Source: Conservatibacter flavescens (lineage in GTDB: Bacteria > Pseudomonadota > Gammaproteobacteria > Enterobacterales > Pasteurellaceae). From it: DNA of 42,490 nt. Positions 27,346 through 36,066 of the stretch are shown piece by piece. The notes below the pieces were generated by a model. That model ran no database searches and was not told the origin of the DNA. It saw nothing but the letters and a program-made list of their open reading frames with translations. Within the stretch, counting starts at the first letter, position 1; every line of letters starts with the position of its first letter. The translations under genes were made by a program, and so were the position numbers. The stretch is taken from contig NZ_PHHA01000044.1 of the NCBI RefSeq assembly GCF_002795425.1, positions 1-42,490 of the forward strand, in the 5' to 3' direction.

Positions 27346-28230
27346 CTATTCTATGTTTAAGCGATATACGCTATTGCTTGCTGTAATAAATAATTCTTTT
27401 TGATGTTGTCCAAAGGTGCAATTGGACGTCGTTTTGTCTAAAATAAAACGACCTAAGTAATCGCCTTGCGCAGTTAAAACAATCAATCCGTTTTCACAAC
27501 TGCAAAAAATAATACCTTGTTGATCGATACAAAAACCATCAGGAATGCCTGGATTAATTTCCGCTATTTCCTGTCTATTGGTTAATTTCCGGCCTTCGAC
27601 ATCAAAGACAACGAGGTGATGTAAGCCTGTTTTTTCAAATTCAACGGCAGACATATCTGCCACAAATAATTGTTTTTCATCTGGTGAAAATGCTAAACCA
27701 TTAGGGCGCATCACGTGAAAAGTGGCGATATTAATATCATTGGTTTTTGGATCATAACAATAAACATAACAACCAATGATTTCGCTTGGGGATTTTTTCC
27801 CTTCGGCATCGCTTAAAATGCCATAAGGGGGATCCGTGAACCAAATTGTGCCATCGGATTTTACCACAACATCATTGGGTGAATTTAGGCGTTTATGCTC
27901 CAGTTTGTCAACTAATATGCGAATATTTCCCTGTGAATCTGTTTGGCTGATCGCGCGTCTGCCATGCTCGCAGGTGATTAAATTACCGTGTTGATCAATG
28001 GCATTTCCATTGGCAAAGTGAGACGGAGAACGGAAAATTTGTATCCCCTGTTGTTCAGACCATGTATACATTTTATTGCCTTTTACATCGCTGAAAATAA
28101 GCGTTTGTTTTTCTTGATGCCAAACAGGACCTTCCGCCCAAATAGCCGATTGAAATAATTCGGTGAGGTGAAATTTTGTCCCCACTAAGGAATGAAAACG
28201 CTCGTCATAAACTTCAACTTGTAGTGCCAT
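27346..28230 (-). CDS. SMP-30/gluconolactonase family lactonase
   Basis: A 294-residue six-bladed beta-propeller enzyme that probably opens a sugar lactone. The metal ligands of the family are recognisable: Glu in WAEGPVWH, Asn in LNSPNDVVV and Asp in GIPDGFCID. IWFTDPPYGI, RPNGLAFSPDEKQLFVAD and a terminal VYRLNIE are also typical. No signal peptide, so cytosolic. The ATG at 28230 with GAGGG at 28239-28243 is preferred over a TTG two codons upstream. It is not part of the E. coli yia/sgb locus and is placed between the ABC importer genes and lyx, suggesting that the imported compound is, or passes through, an aldonolactone. The substrate is unknown. Confidence 0.85.
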   Translation of the reverse strand: MALQVEVYDERFHSLVGTKFHLTELFQSAIWAEGPVWHQEKQTLIFSDVKGNKMYTWSEQQGIQIFRSPSHFANGNAIDQHGNLITCEHGRRAISQTDSQGNIRILVDKLEHKRLNSPNDVVVKSDGTIWFTDPPYGILSDAEGKKSPSEIIGCYVYCYDPKTNDINIATFHVMRPNGLAFSPDEKQLFVADMSAVEFEKTGLHHLVVFDVEGRKLTNRQEIAEINPGIPDGFCIDQQGIIFCSCENGLIVLTAQGDYLGRFILDKTTSNCTFGQHQKELFITASNSVYRLNIE

Positions 28231-28301
28231 AGCCAACCCTCAATAAAAGATAAGTTCTATCGTCAAATATGCCCCCATGCATAGGGGACATGATGGCGAA
28301 T

Positions 28302-29411
28302 TTATTGAACACCCCAAATGGTTTTGTAAGCTTCTTTATAACCGTTTTGTGGGTCATAAAGATTTTTATCTCCACCATCAAAAGCGACATTTTCTTTGAT
28401 AACAAGATGAACGGGGGTGACATAACCTGATGGTTGTTCTTTAGCAAAAGCACGATTAAGTTCATCTACAAGCTGCCAACCATGTAGATTTAATGGTTCA
28501 GGGACGGTTGCAAACTGTTTATCTTGATTGCGAATACGTTGATAAGCGGTCACGGAGCCATCGCCGGCAGAGATGTTATATGGCATTTCGCCTTTATTTG
28601 CTGAACGCAAGGACGGTGCCATAAAATCAAAGTATAAGTCATTGATGGCGAGCGTATATTGTAAATTATCCCCATACTTTTGTAACAAGCTAAACGTTAG
28701 GCTTGGCATACGGCTAGAGGTATCTGCTAGTGGCGTATCAATAAACTCTAATACTTTGCACTCCTGACATTTTTCGATAGTGTCTTTCATCACATTGGCT
28801 TTGCGTAATGCAATTTCATAGAGTGAATCTGTTAAGATGACCACTTGCGCTTTCCCTTCTGATTTAACAATGGCTTGTAAGGCAGAAAGCCGCGCTATTT
28901 CGTCAGAGTCTGAGGTAACGTTATAGAAAATATTATATTTTTCATCCGGGCCGGGTTGTGGTGTGGCATGCCAAGCCACAAGCGTAATATTGTTCTGTAC
29001 GGCTTTTTTCAGTGGAATTTTTGCCACATTTGGGTTCCAACCGCCGATAACAATCGCATCGGGTTTTTTCGCAATGGCTTGGTTAAGCGCGGCTAATTGA
29101 TTGTTAACTGTGCCGGCGCCGTCTAATACATCGAGTTTCCACCCTGCGACAGAAGCGGCTTCTTTCATACCATCAATCACCCCTAACACACCACCATTTT
29201 TCATATCAGAGGCAATGAAAATCACCTTTTTGTCTGCTTGAAGTTTTGGGCCAGTTGTTGGGCCGTCCCAGTTTTCTTTTTTCGCAGTTGCGGCAGCTAC
29301 CTGCTGTTTAGCTTCTTCAACAAAAGGGTCTGCTGCCAAGCTAGCACTGGAAAAAGACATGGCAATGAGCGCAGAAAGTGCGGTTAAAGTATGAGAAATA
29401 TTTTTTTTCAT
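28302..29411 (-). CDS. Periplasmic sugar-binding protein of an ABC importer
   Basis: A 369-residue secreted protein: signal peptide to about residue 27 (SFSSASLA), then a ribose-binding-like type I fold with KKVIFIASDMKNGGVLGVIDGMKEAA, LNQAIAKKPDAIVIGGWNP, TSDSDEIARLSALQAIVKSEGKAQVV and a C-terminal lobe including INDLYFDFMAPSLRSA and GDGSVTAYQRIR. It resembles the Peripla_BP_4 group. Located last of three genes encoding a complete RbsACB-type importer. Uptake signal 29376-29384 encodes TAL in the signal peptide. Ligand unknown; an aldose or sugar lactone is inferred from neighbours. Confidence 0.85.
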   Translation of the reverse strand: MKKNISHTLTALSALIAMSFSSASLAADPFVEEAKQQVAAATAKKENWDGPTTGPKLQADKKVIFIASDMKNGGVLGVIDGMKEAASVAGWKLDVLDGAGTVNNQLAALNQAIAKKPDAIVIGGWNPNVAKIPLKKAVQNNITLVAWHATPQPGPDEKYNIFYNVTSDSDEIARLSALQAIVKSEGKAQVVILTDSLYEIALRKANVMKDTIEKCQECKVLEFIDTPLADTSSRMPSLTFSLLQKYGDNLQYTLAINDLYFDFMAPSLRSANKGEMPYNISAGDGSVTAYQRIRNQDKQFATVPEPLNLHGWQLVDELNRAFAKEQPSGYVTPVHLVIKENVAFDGGDKNLYDPQNGYKEAYKTIWGVQ

Positions 29412-29441
29412 AGTCTACTCCTTTTTGAGTGAAACAACGGA

Positions 29442-30485
29442 TTAAGAAGATTTCTTCTGAATTGATTTTTGATTTAGTAAACGCTTACGTTGCGCATAAC
29501 CGGCAATCGTAATGGACAAAAGTAATGTTGTCCCGTTAAATAAAGGTTCAACCCAGAATGCGCCTCCGAATTGCTGTATACCAGATATGCCAATGGCGAG
29601 GATCGCGATTCCAACAACGGTTCCCCACACATTAATACGACCCGGTCGAATTGTGGTACTGCCTAAGAATGCCCCGACTAAAGCGGGTAACAAATAATCC
29701 ATACCAACACTCGCTTGCCCCACACCTTGTTGAGCAGAGATTAAAATGCCTGTAAAAGCAGTCAATACACTTGATACAACAAAAGGGACAATCGTATATT
29801 TTTTAATGTTGATACCATTTAAACGCGCAGCGGTTGGATTGCCTCCTACCGCATACATACAGCGTCCGGTAGGGGTGTGTTCAGTAATTAGCCACATAAT
29901 GATCGCAACAATTAACACATAAAAAGCGGAAATGGGGAGGCCGAAGATTTCTGTACTATTTAATGCAATGAATTCATCGGGTAAATCGCCTACAATTTGA
30001 CGGCCTCCTGAATGCCAAAGGGCGATAGCATATAATACCGTGCCGGATCCGAGTGTGGCGACAAAGCTGTCGATGTCAGCCAAAGCCACAAGAATGCCGT
30101 TTAATAAACCATATAGCGCGGCAATGGCGAGTACAATAAGAATTGACATTTGCCAAGAAAAACCAAATTGCACTTGTAAGGTAATCACCAAAATATGCCA
30201 TAACACAATGCCAAAACCGACATTTAAGTCAATTTTTCCTACAATCATGGTTGTTGTGGCAGCAAGGGCAAGCAGCGCAATTTTAGATTTACTCTCTAAA
30301 ATGGCATTTAGGGTTAACATTGAAGCGAAGGATTCAGTGGTAAGCGAGAATAATATGACCAATAGAATACATAGCCATAGCAATCCATAACGAGTTAGCA
30401 TTTGAGAAAACCAAGGCAAAAAACCGTCTCTAGTAATAGAAACAGGCTGTTCAAGTGCGGTCGATTTTATGTTAGTTTGAGCCAT
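29442..30485 (-). CDS. ABC sugar importer permease (RbsC family)
   Basis: A 347-residue integral membrane protein with about eight to ten hydrophobic helices. Family segments are KIALLALAATTTMIVGKIDLNVG, GLLNGILVALADIDSFVATLGS, GGNPTAARLNGINIKKYTI (the cytoplasmic loop that contacts the ATPase) and VGAFLGSTTIRPGRINVWGTVVG. AGGAGG precedes the ATG. It lies between the ATPase and binding protein genes, giving the order ATPase-permease-binding protein. Uptake signal 30453-30461 lies in the N-terminal coding region. Confidence 0.9.
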   Translation of the reverse strand: MAQTNIKSTALEQPVSITRDGFLPWFSQMLTRYGLLWLCILLVILFSLTTESFASMLTLNAILESKSKIALLALAATTTMIVGKIDLNVGFGIVLWHILVITLQVQFGFSWQMSILIVLAIAALYGLLNGILVALADIDSFVATLGSGTVLYAIALWHSGGRQIVGDLPDEFIALNSTEIFGLPISAFYVLIVAIIMWLITEHTPTGRCMYAVGGNPTAARLNGINIKKYTIVPFVVSSVLTAFTGILISAQQGVGQASVGMDYLLPALVGAFLGSTTIRPGRINVWGTVVGIAILAIGISGIQQFGGAFWVEPLFNGTTLLLSITIAGYAQRKRLLNQKSIQKKSS

Positions 30486-30541
30486 AAATCCTCCTAGAAG
30501 GTGACAACGCTAGATTTTATCTAACTGCTCGAAATAATAGG

Positions 30542-32056
30542 TTAAGCCATTTTGGATTTTGCGTCAGAGGCAAGGGCAAGGAGGTTTGCAAAGGAAACGT
30601 CCTCGTTTCTTAATTCTCCGGCAATATCGCCTCGATTAAAGACTAATGCTCGATTACAAAGGTGAGCGATTTCTTCAAAGTCTGTGGAAATCACAATAAT
30701 TGCAATTCCTTTATCTAAGGCTTTATTTAATAAATCATAAATTTCAGCTCTTGCACCAACATCAACACCGGCAGTGGGATCTTCCAAAATAAGTACGGGT
30801 GTATTCAAGTGCATCCAACGTGCTAAAACAATTTTCTGTTGATTTCCTCCCGATAGCGCACTGGCATCAATAAACAAATTCTTTGGACGAATATCAAATA
30901 GCTGATATTTAAACCAACTTTCACTGAGTTCTTGACGGCGGTGATACCATTTCAAAGGCGCATGCCCACTGAGAACAGGGTTGATAAATAAATTTTCAGT
31001 GGTGGTCATGGACATAAATACGCTTTCTTTTGTACGATCGCCTGCAACTAGGGCTATACCTTGCTGAATAGCCTCTTGTGGAGAATGAGCAAGATAAGGC
31101 TGATTGTTTAAGTGCATCGCCCCCTGATCTAACTGTCGTAAACCGAATAATAGACGACCGATTTCCTCTTGACCCGCGCCACGTAAACCCGCAAGGGCAA
31201 TCATTTCGCCTTTATGTAATGTAAAGGATACTGGGCCGGTGTCACCGACAACCACATTGTCTAAACGTAGCATTTCATCACTATTTTGAGGCAAAGGATT
31301 GCGTTGTTTACCTCGTGTTTCTTCTCCCACAATGGCTTTAACAAGGCCTTTTACATCATAATGTTGGGTTTCGCCTTCTGCCACTGGAAAGCCATCACGC
31401 ATGACCAAAATGCGATTGGAAATTGCAATAACTTCATCTAAGCGATGAGTGACATAAACCATGCCTACACCTTGTTCGCGTAAACGGTTAAGTACGGTAA
31501 ACAAATGTTCTACATCACTTGCCGGGAGAGAAGCCGTTGGTTCATCAAGAATCAACACTTCTGCATTTATTGCGATTGCACGAGCAATGGCGAGTAACGC
31601 CTTTTCGGTGCGACTGAGATCAAATACGCGCGTGTCTGCAGATAATTTTATGCCGACATAATCTAATGCTTTTTGTGCTTGTTCACGGATTTTCGCCCAA
31701 TCAATTAGACCGAAACGGCGAGGAAAGCCCATGACAAAGGCCATATTTTCCGCAATTGTCATCCATTCAATTAAGCCTAAATCTTGATGAATAAACGCAA
31801 TCGGTTGTTTATTGTCCTTTTTTAAGGCATTTGCAGAATGAATTTTTTTATTGTGAAAGAAAATATCACCGCTATCACAATCATAAATGCCGGCTAATAT
31901 CTTGATTAAGGTCGATTTGCCCGCCCCGTTTTCACCTAGCAAAGCAACGATTTCACCTTGATGGATATGCAAACTGACATTGTTAACCGCAATATTAGCG
32001 CCAAAACGTTTAACAATGTTTTGCATTTTGAGTATTGGCTGAGTGTTTGAATCCAT
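30542..32056 (-). CDS. ABC sugar importer ATP-binding protein (RbsA family)
   Basis: A 504-residue protein with two ABC domains in tandem. Domain 1 has Walker A GENGAGKST, signature FDLSRTEKALLAIARA (degenerate compared with LSGGQ) and Walker B VLILDEPTASL. Domain 2 has the degenerate P-loop ALAGLRGAGQEE, signature ALSGGNQQKIVLARW and ILEDPTAGVDVGA. This asymmetry is normal for RbsA/XylG/MglA. The ATG at 32056 is preferred: GGAGGA at 32061-32066 is its ribosome binding site and is itself part of the upstream in-frame reading from 32068. A strong hairpin separates it from the preceding TRAP binding-protein gene. Confidence 0.93.
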   Translation of the reverse strand: MDSNTQPILKMQNIVKRFGANIAVNNVSLHIHQGEIVALLGENGAGKSTLIKILAGIYDCDSGDIFFHNKKIHSANALKKDNKQPIAFIHQDLGLIEWMTIAENMAFVMGFPRRFGLIDWAKIREQAQKALDYVGIKLSADTRVFDLSRTEKALLAIARAIAINAEVLILDEPTASLPASDVEHLFTVLNRLREQGVGMVYVTHRLDEVIAISNRILVMRDGFPVAEGETQHYDVKGLVKAIVGEETRGKQRNPLPQNSDEMLRLDNVVVGDTGPVSFTLHKGEMIALAGLRGAGQEEIGRLLFGLRQLDQGAMHLNNQPYLAHSPQEAIQQGIALVAGDRTKESVFMSMTTTENLFINPVLSGHAPLKWYHRRQELSESWFKYQLFDIRPKNLFIDASALSGGNQQKIVLARWMHLNTPVLILEDPTAGVDVGARAEIYDLLNKALDKGIAIIVISTDFEEIAHLCNRALVFNRGDIAGELRNEDVSFANLLALASDAKSKMA

Positions 32057-32090
32057 TTTTTCCTCCATAATGTTGAGGAAGGGTCATGTG

Positions 32091-32114
32091 AATAGTGTGT
32101 AAAAACACACTATT
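32091..32114 (-). other. Intra-operon hairpin between TRAP and ABC genes
   Basis: A 10-bp perfect stem, AATAGTGTGT with ACACACTATT, has a four-base loop and lies 13 bases past the second dctP stop. The minus strand lacks a T-run after it, so it is more likely an mRNA-stabilising or attenuating structure than a full terminator. It marks the junction where the ABC/lactonase block joins the TRAP block. Confidence 0.65.
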
Positions 32115-32126
32115 CGTGTCGACAGA

Positions 32127-33113
32127 TTATTTTGCAAGGGCATCAATCTGTTTAATCAAGGTATCACCATTTTTTTCGATAAAGGCTTTGCGAGTTTCGC
32201 CTTCTACAGCTGCTTTAAATGGTTTTGTATCTATTTCTTCTACAAATTCAACGCCCGCTTTTTTCATTTTTTCGATGATCGTTTGCTCATTATCAAAATT
32301 GAGTTGGCGTTGGAATTTGCCTGCTTCTTGTGCAGCTTCTATGATTGCTTGCTGCTGTTCTGCTGGCAAGGCATCAAATTTTGCCTTGTTCATTACGACT
32401 AACAATGGCGTGTAGCCGTGGTTAGTTGGGCTGAAATATTTTTGTACTTCATATAATTTTGCGGACCAAACAATGCCAATTGGGTGTTCTTGAGCATCCA
32501 CTGCTTTTGTTTCTAATGCGGTATAGAGTTCAGATAATGGCATTGGCACTGGGTTTGCGCCTAAGATAGTAAAGGCTTGAATATACATAGGATTTTGATT
32601 CGTTCTAACTTTTAAGCCTTTTACATCTTCTACTTTGGTGACGGGATGTTTAGAATTGGTAAAGCCACGGAAACCCACCTCCCAAAAAGCCAATCCTTTC
32701 ATGCCCTGTGCTTCAAGTTTTTGGAGTAAGCCTTGTCCGATTTCACCATCTAATACGGCATAGGCATGTTCACGATTTTGGAAAATAAATGGGATATCAA
32801 TGACATTTAATTCGGGTACTAAACCTGTAAAGTTAGAAGAACTCGACATTTCTAAATCAACGGTTCCACCACGCACGGCACTGATCATGGTTTGTGCGTT
32901 GCCTAATGTACTGTCAGGGAAAAGGCTGAGTTTTAATTCTCCTTTCGTTTTTTCTTTCAATAACTCATCAAATTTTTTGGCGGCAACATGTTGGCTATCA
33001 GAGCGAGGGGCTTCGTAACCAAAGCGGAGTGAGGTGGCTGCTTGTGCCATGTTGATTGTCATGAAACCTGCAATGATGGCTGCGATTTTTTTGAGATGGG
33101 TAATTTTCATCAT
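32127..33113 (-). CDS. TRAP transporter binding protein DctP-type, copy 2
   Basis: A 328-residue periplasmic binding protein (327 if the second of two adjacent ATGs is used). The signal peptide ends near NMAQA. Body segments LRFGYEAPRSDSQHVAAKKF, LSLFPDSTLGNAQTMI, the ligand-gripping Arg region GLKVRTNQNPMYIQAF, and PMPLSELYTALETKAVDAQEHPIGIV define the DctP/YiaO family. By eye it is roughly three-quarters identical to the upstream paralogue over the full mature length, so the pair is a tandem duplication. AGGAG at 33119-33123 is the ribosome binding site. Only one set of membrane subunits (yiaM, yiaN) is present, so both may feed one transporter with different affinity or ligand. Confidence 0.92.
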   Translation of the reverse strand: MMKITHLKKIAAIIAGFMTINMAQAATSLRFGYEAPRSDSQHVAAKKFDELLKEKTKGELKLSLFPDSTLGNAQTMISAVRGGTVDLEMSSSSNFTGLVPELNVIDIPFIFQNREHAYAVLDGEIGQGLLQKLEAQGMKGLAFWEVGFRGFTNSKHPVTKVEDVKGLKVRTNQNPMYIQAFTILGANPVPMPLSELYTALETKAVDAQEHPIGIVWSAKLYEVQKYFSPTNHGYTPLLVVMNKAKFDALPAEQQQAIIEAAQEAGKFQRQLNFDNEQTIIEKMKKAGVEFVEEIDTKPFKAAVEGETRKAFIEKNGDTLIKQIDALAK

Positions 33114-33135
33114 GATTTCTCCTCTTTAACAGGGT

Positions 33136-33180
33136 AAGTGCGGTAGAATTTTAAAAAGTTTTTTAGACTCTACCGCACTT
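33136..33180. repeat. Composite uptake-signal palindrome, copy 2 (between dctP copies)
   Basis: AAGTGCGGT (33136-33144) and ACCGCACTT (33172-33180) flank exactly 27 bases with a central AAAAAGTTTTTT; three further pairs (AGA/TCT) extend the stem to 12 bp. Same size and layout as 4623-4667 and 34237-34281. It lies 26 bases past the first dctP stop. Confidence 0.8.
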
Positions 33181-33206
33181 TTGAGAATATTAATGAACGT
33201 GGTTCA

Positions 33207-34193
33207 TTATTTAGCTAATGCATCAATTTTTTGAATTAATTCGTCACCATTCTTGTCAATAAATGCTTGACGAACTTGGGTTTCAATCACATCTTTAAAC
33301 GGTTTGGTGTCGACTTCTTCAATGACTTCAATGCCGTTTTGTTTCATTTTGCTAATGATGTCTTGCTCATTTTGCTCATTTAATTGACGTTGATATGCAC
33401 CCGCTTCTTTAGCTGACTCTAAAATAGCTTGTTGTAATTCAGGGCTTAAGCCATCAAATTTAGCTTTGTTCATCACGACGATTAATGGTGTGTAACCATG
33501 GTTCGTTAAACTTAAATGCTTTTGTACTTCGTATAATTTTGATGACCAAACAATACCGACTGGGTGTTCTTGCGCATCCACTGCACGTGTTTCTAGAGCA
33601 GTGTAAAGCTCAGATAACGGCATTGGCACTGGATTTGCACCTAATAAGGTAAAGGCTTGAATGTACATCGGATTTTGATTTGTACGTACTTTTAATCCTT
33701 TGATGTCATCTGGTGTTTTTACTGGGTGTTTTGAGTTTGTAAACGAACGGAAACCAACATCCCAGAAAGCTAAACCTTTCAATCCTTTATCTTCAAGAGA
33801 TTGTAATAATTCTTGACCAACTTCGCCATCTAACACTTTATAAACATGCTCACGATTTTGGAAAATAAATGGAATATCAATTACATTTAATTTTGGCTCA
33901 AGGCCTGAAAAGTTAGGTGAACCAGACATTTCAATATCGATAGTTCCACCACGTACGCCAGCGATCATAGTTTGGGCATTCCCTAAGGTACTATCTGGGA
34001 AAAGGCTTAATTTGATTTCGCCGTTTGTTTTTTCTTTTAAGAGATCATTGAATTTTTTTGCGGCAGCATGTTGGGTATCAGTGCGAGGTGCTTCATAACC
34101 AAAACGTAATGTGGTTGCAGCGTTTGCACTGGCAGTAAATAGAACGGTGCTTGCAACAAGAGCAGCTAAAGTTTTAAGATTAAAAAGTTTCAT
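33207..34193 (-). CDS. yiaO: TRAP transporter binding protein, YiaO-type, copy 1
   Basis: A 328-residue periplasmic binding protein, the same length as E. coli YiaO, which binds 2,3-diketo-L-gulonate. The signal peptide ends at ASANA. Shows LRFGYEAPRTDTQHAAAKKF, the conserved Arg in GLKVRTNQNPMYIQAF and DAQEHPVGIVWSSKLYEVQ. The ATG at 34193 with GGAG at 34199-34202 is preferred over a reading ten residues longer. It follows yiaN and precedes its own paralogue. Assigned yiaO because it is adjacent to the membrane subunit genes; which copy keeps the ancestral ligand is unknown. Confidence 0.92.
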   Translation of the reverse strand: MKLFNLKTLAALVASTVLFTASANAATTLRFGYEAPRTDTQHAAAKKFNDLLKEKTNGEIKLSLFPDSTLGNAQTMIAGVRGGTIDIEMSGSPNFSGLEPKLNVIDIPFIFQNREHVYKVLDGEVGQELLQSLEDKGLKGLAFWDVGFRSFTNSKHPVKTPDDIKGLKVRTNQNPMYIQAFTLLGANPVPMPLSELYTALETRAVDAQEHPVGIVWSSKLYEVQKHLSLTNHGYTPLIVVMNKAKFDGLSPELQQAILESAKEAGAYQRQLNEQNEQDIISKMKQNGIEVIEEVDTKPFKDVIETQVRQAFIDKNGDELIQKIDALAK

Positions 34194-34236
34194 GGATACT
34201 CCTTTTTTGTGGGTTAAACTCATTACTTTAAAGTGA

Positions 34237-34281
34237 AAGCGCGGTCAGTTTTGCAAAACTTTTTCCAAGCCAACCGCACTT
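34237..34281. repeat. Composite uptake-signal palindrome, copy 3 (yiaN/yiaO gap)
   Basis: AAGCGCGGT (34237-34245, one mismatch to the uptake core) and ACCGCACTT (34273-34281) are again 27 bases apart, with the inner palindrome AGTTTTGCAAAACT (34247-34260). In the minus-strand RNA the mismatch becomes a U-G wobble, so the hairpin is kept. It lies 13 bases past the yiaN stop. Confidence 0.75.
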
Positions 34282-34294
34282 TTGCTTGTCTGAT

Positions 34295-35572
34295 TTATGA
34301 CATCCAGCTCAATGGCACCAGGATTAAATCAGGGATAAATACAAAGGTAAATAATAACGCGATCATCATAAAGAGATAAGGTAAAATCCCTTTTGCTGCT
34401 TGATCAAATGGCAGTTTAGATACGCCAGTAATAACATTTAATACATTGCCGACAGGTGGGGTAATTAAACCTATCGATGTATTTAAGATGAATAAAACAC
34501 CGAAATATACAGGGTCAATACCCGCTTCTTCGACCAATGGCATTAATACAGGGGTTAAGATTAATACTGTTGGCGTAAGATCCATTACCATACCGATAAC
34601 AAAGACTAATAACATGATCACAATCAGTAATGTCGTTGGGCTGTCTAATAATGGCTCAAGTAGCTCGGTCATCATTTGTGGCAATTCAGCAATGGTAATT
34701 AACCAACCAGTGACTTGTGCTGCCGCTACGAGGAACATCACCACTGCGGTAGTTTTTGCTGCGGCCAATAGGACACCATATAATTGTGACCATTTTAGTT
34801 CTTTATAAACAAAAATTGACACTACTAAGGCATAAAACGCGGCAACAGCCCCAGCCTCAGTTGGGGTGAACATGCCTGAACGGAATCCACCAATGATAAT
34901 GACTGGTAATAATAATGCCCAAATACTGTTTTTGAATGAAATACAAAGCTCTTCTTTGGACGCTTTAGAAAATGTCATGAGATCCAATTTTTTCGCTTGG
35001 AACCACCAAACAATGGCCAAACAAACGCCCATTAAGATTCCTGGGAAGATACCCGCTAGGAACAGCTTGGTAATTGAAACACCACTGGCGACACCGAAGA
35101 TAATAAATGGAATAGACGGTGGGATAATTGGCGCAATAATACCCGCGGTACCAATCAGGCCTGCAGAACGATCGACAGGGTAGCCTGTCGTTTTCATCAT
35201 CGGTAACAACATCGCTGCAACTGCGGCGGTATCCGCTACTGCTGAACCAGAAAGGCTTGCCATGATCATTGCTGCAAGGATCGCAACAAAACCTAATCCC
35301 CCTCGTTTGTGACCCACTAATTTCATGGGTAGATCAATAATACGCTTAGATAATCCACCTTGGTTCATGAGCTCACCTGCTAGCACGAAGAATGGAATGG
35401 CTAACAAAGAGAAACTATCTGCACCGCTCACTAATTGCTGAGCCATAATTTGCGGATCGAAGAGATCTAAGTGAAGCATTAATGCCACACCACACAATAA
35501 AAGGGCAAAGGCGACAGGAATACCGATTAAAATGGAGATCAGTAAGACACTTAGAAAAATTACAACAGTCAT
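34295..35572 (-). CDS. yiaN: TRAP transporter large membrane subunit (DctM)
   Basis: A 425-residue inner-membrane protein with about twelve helices, the same length as E. coli YiaN. Signatures are LLAIPFFVLAGELMNQGG, MASLSGSAVADTAAVAAMLLP, IIPPSIPFIIFGVASG, GGFRSGMFTPTEAGAVAAFYA, MVMDLTPTVLILTPVLMPL and NTSIGLITPPVGNVLNV. It is the translocating subunit of a sodium-driven TRAP transporter. Its ATG shares one base with the yiaM stop codon (TAATG), indicating translational coupling. Confidence 0.95.
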   Translation of the reverse strand: MTVVIFLSVLLISILIGIPVAFALLLCGVALMLHLDLFDPQIMAQQLVSGADSFSLLAIPFFVLAGELMNQGGLSKRIIDLPMKLVGHKRGGLGFVAILAAMIMASLSGSAVADTAAVAAMLLPMMKTTGYPVDRSAGLIGTAGIIAPIIPPSIPFIIFGVASGVSITKLFLAGIFPGILMGVCLAIVWWFQAKKLDLMTFSKASKEELCISFKNSIWALLLPVIIIGGFRSGMFTPTEAGAVAAFYALVVSIFVYKELKWSQLYGVLLAAAKTTAVVMFLVAAAQVTGWLITIAELPQMMTELLEPLLDSPTTLLIVIMLLVFVIGMVMDLTPTVLILTPVLMPLVEEAGIDPVYFGVLFILNTSIGLITPPVGNVLNVITGVSKLPFDQAAKGILPYLFMMIALLFTFVFIPDLILVPLSWMS

Positions 35573-36051
35573 TATTTATCTCCTTTAGCAAGTGCGGTCA
35601 AATTGGCAAACATTCTTAATACGAGTAATAGGCCGATAGCGGCACTTGCGATAACGCTCGCTAAAAATGTAATACCAGTAGGAATACCTGAGATTGGCGC
35701 GATATTGTCCCAGTTTAATTGGAATTGTGTCATGCTGCCGTCAAAGACTAGATAACAGCAAAATAGCATTAAACCATCAGTGATAAGGCGTAATACGCGT
35801 CGTTTTAGTGGTGATAGCTTGTCGACTAAAACGTTGACACTAACATGTTGATTTTCATTAAACGCTAAAATTGCGCCTAAGAAAGATAGCCATACAAACA
35901 GATAGCGAGCTACCTCTTCTGTTACGCTAATACTGCTATTGAAGCCATAACGTAAAACGACATTGAGGAAGACTAAAGTGGACATTATCGCCAAGATAAT
36001 GACAACCAGAGTTTCGAGGATTTTTGTTGAATAACGTGCAAGTGTATTCAT
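35572..36051 (-). CDS. yiaM: TRAP transporter small membrane subunit (DctQ)
   Basis: A 159-residue membrane protein with four predicted helices, matching E. coli YiaM (157 aa). It shows LVFLNVVLRYGFNSSISVTEEVARYLFVWLSFLGAI, typical of DctQ. It pairs with YiaN to form the TRAP membrane complex. Uptake signal 35590-35598 encodes LTAL near the C-terminus. Confidence 0.92.
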   Translation of the reverse strand: MNTLARYSTKILETLVVIILAIMSTLVFLNVVLRYGFNSSISVTEEVARYLFVWLSFLGAILAFNENQHVSVNVLVDKLSPLKRRVLRLITDGLMLFCCYLVFDGSMTQFQLNWDNIAPISGIPTGITFLASVIASAAIGLLLVLRMFANLTALAKGDK

Positions 36052-36066
36052 GTATGCCCCCTGAGA

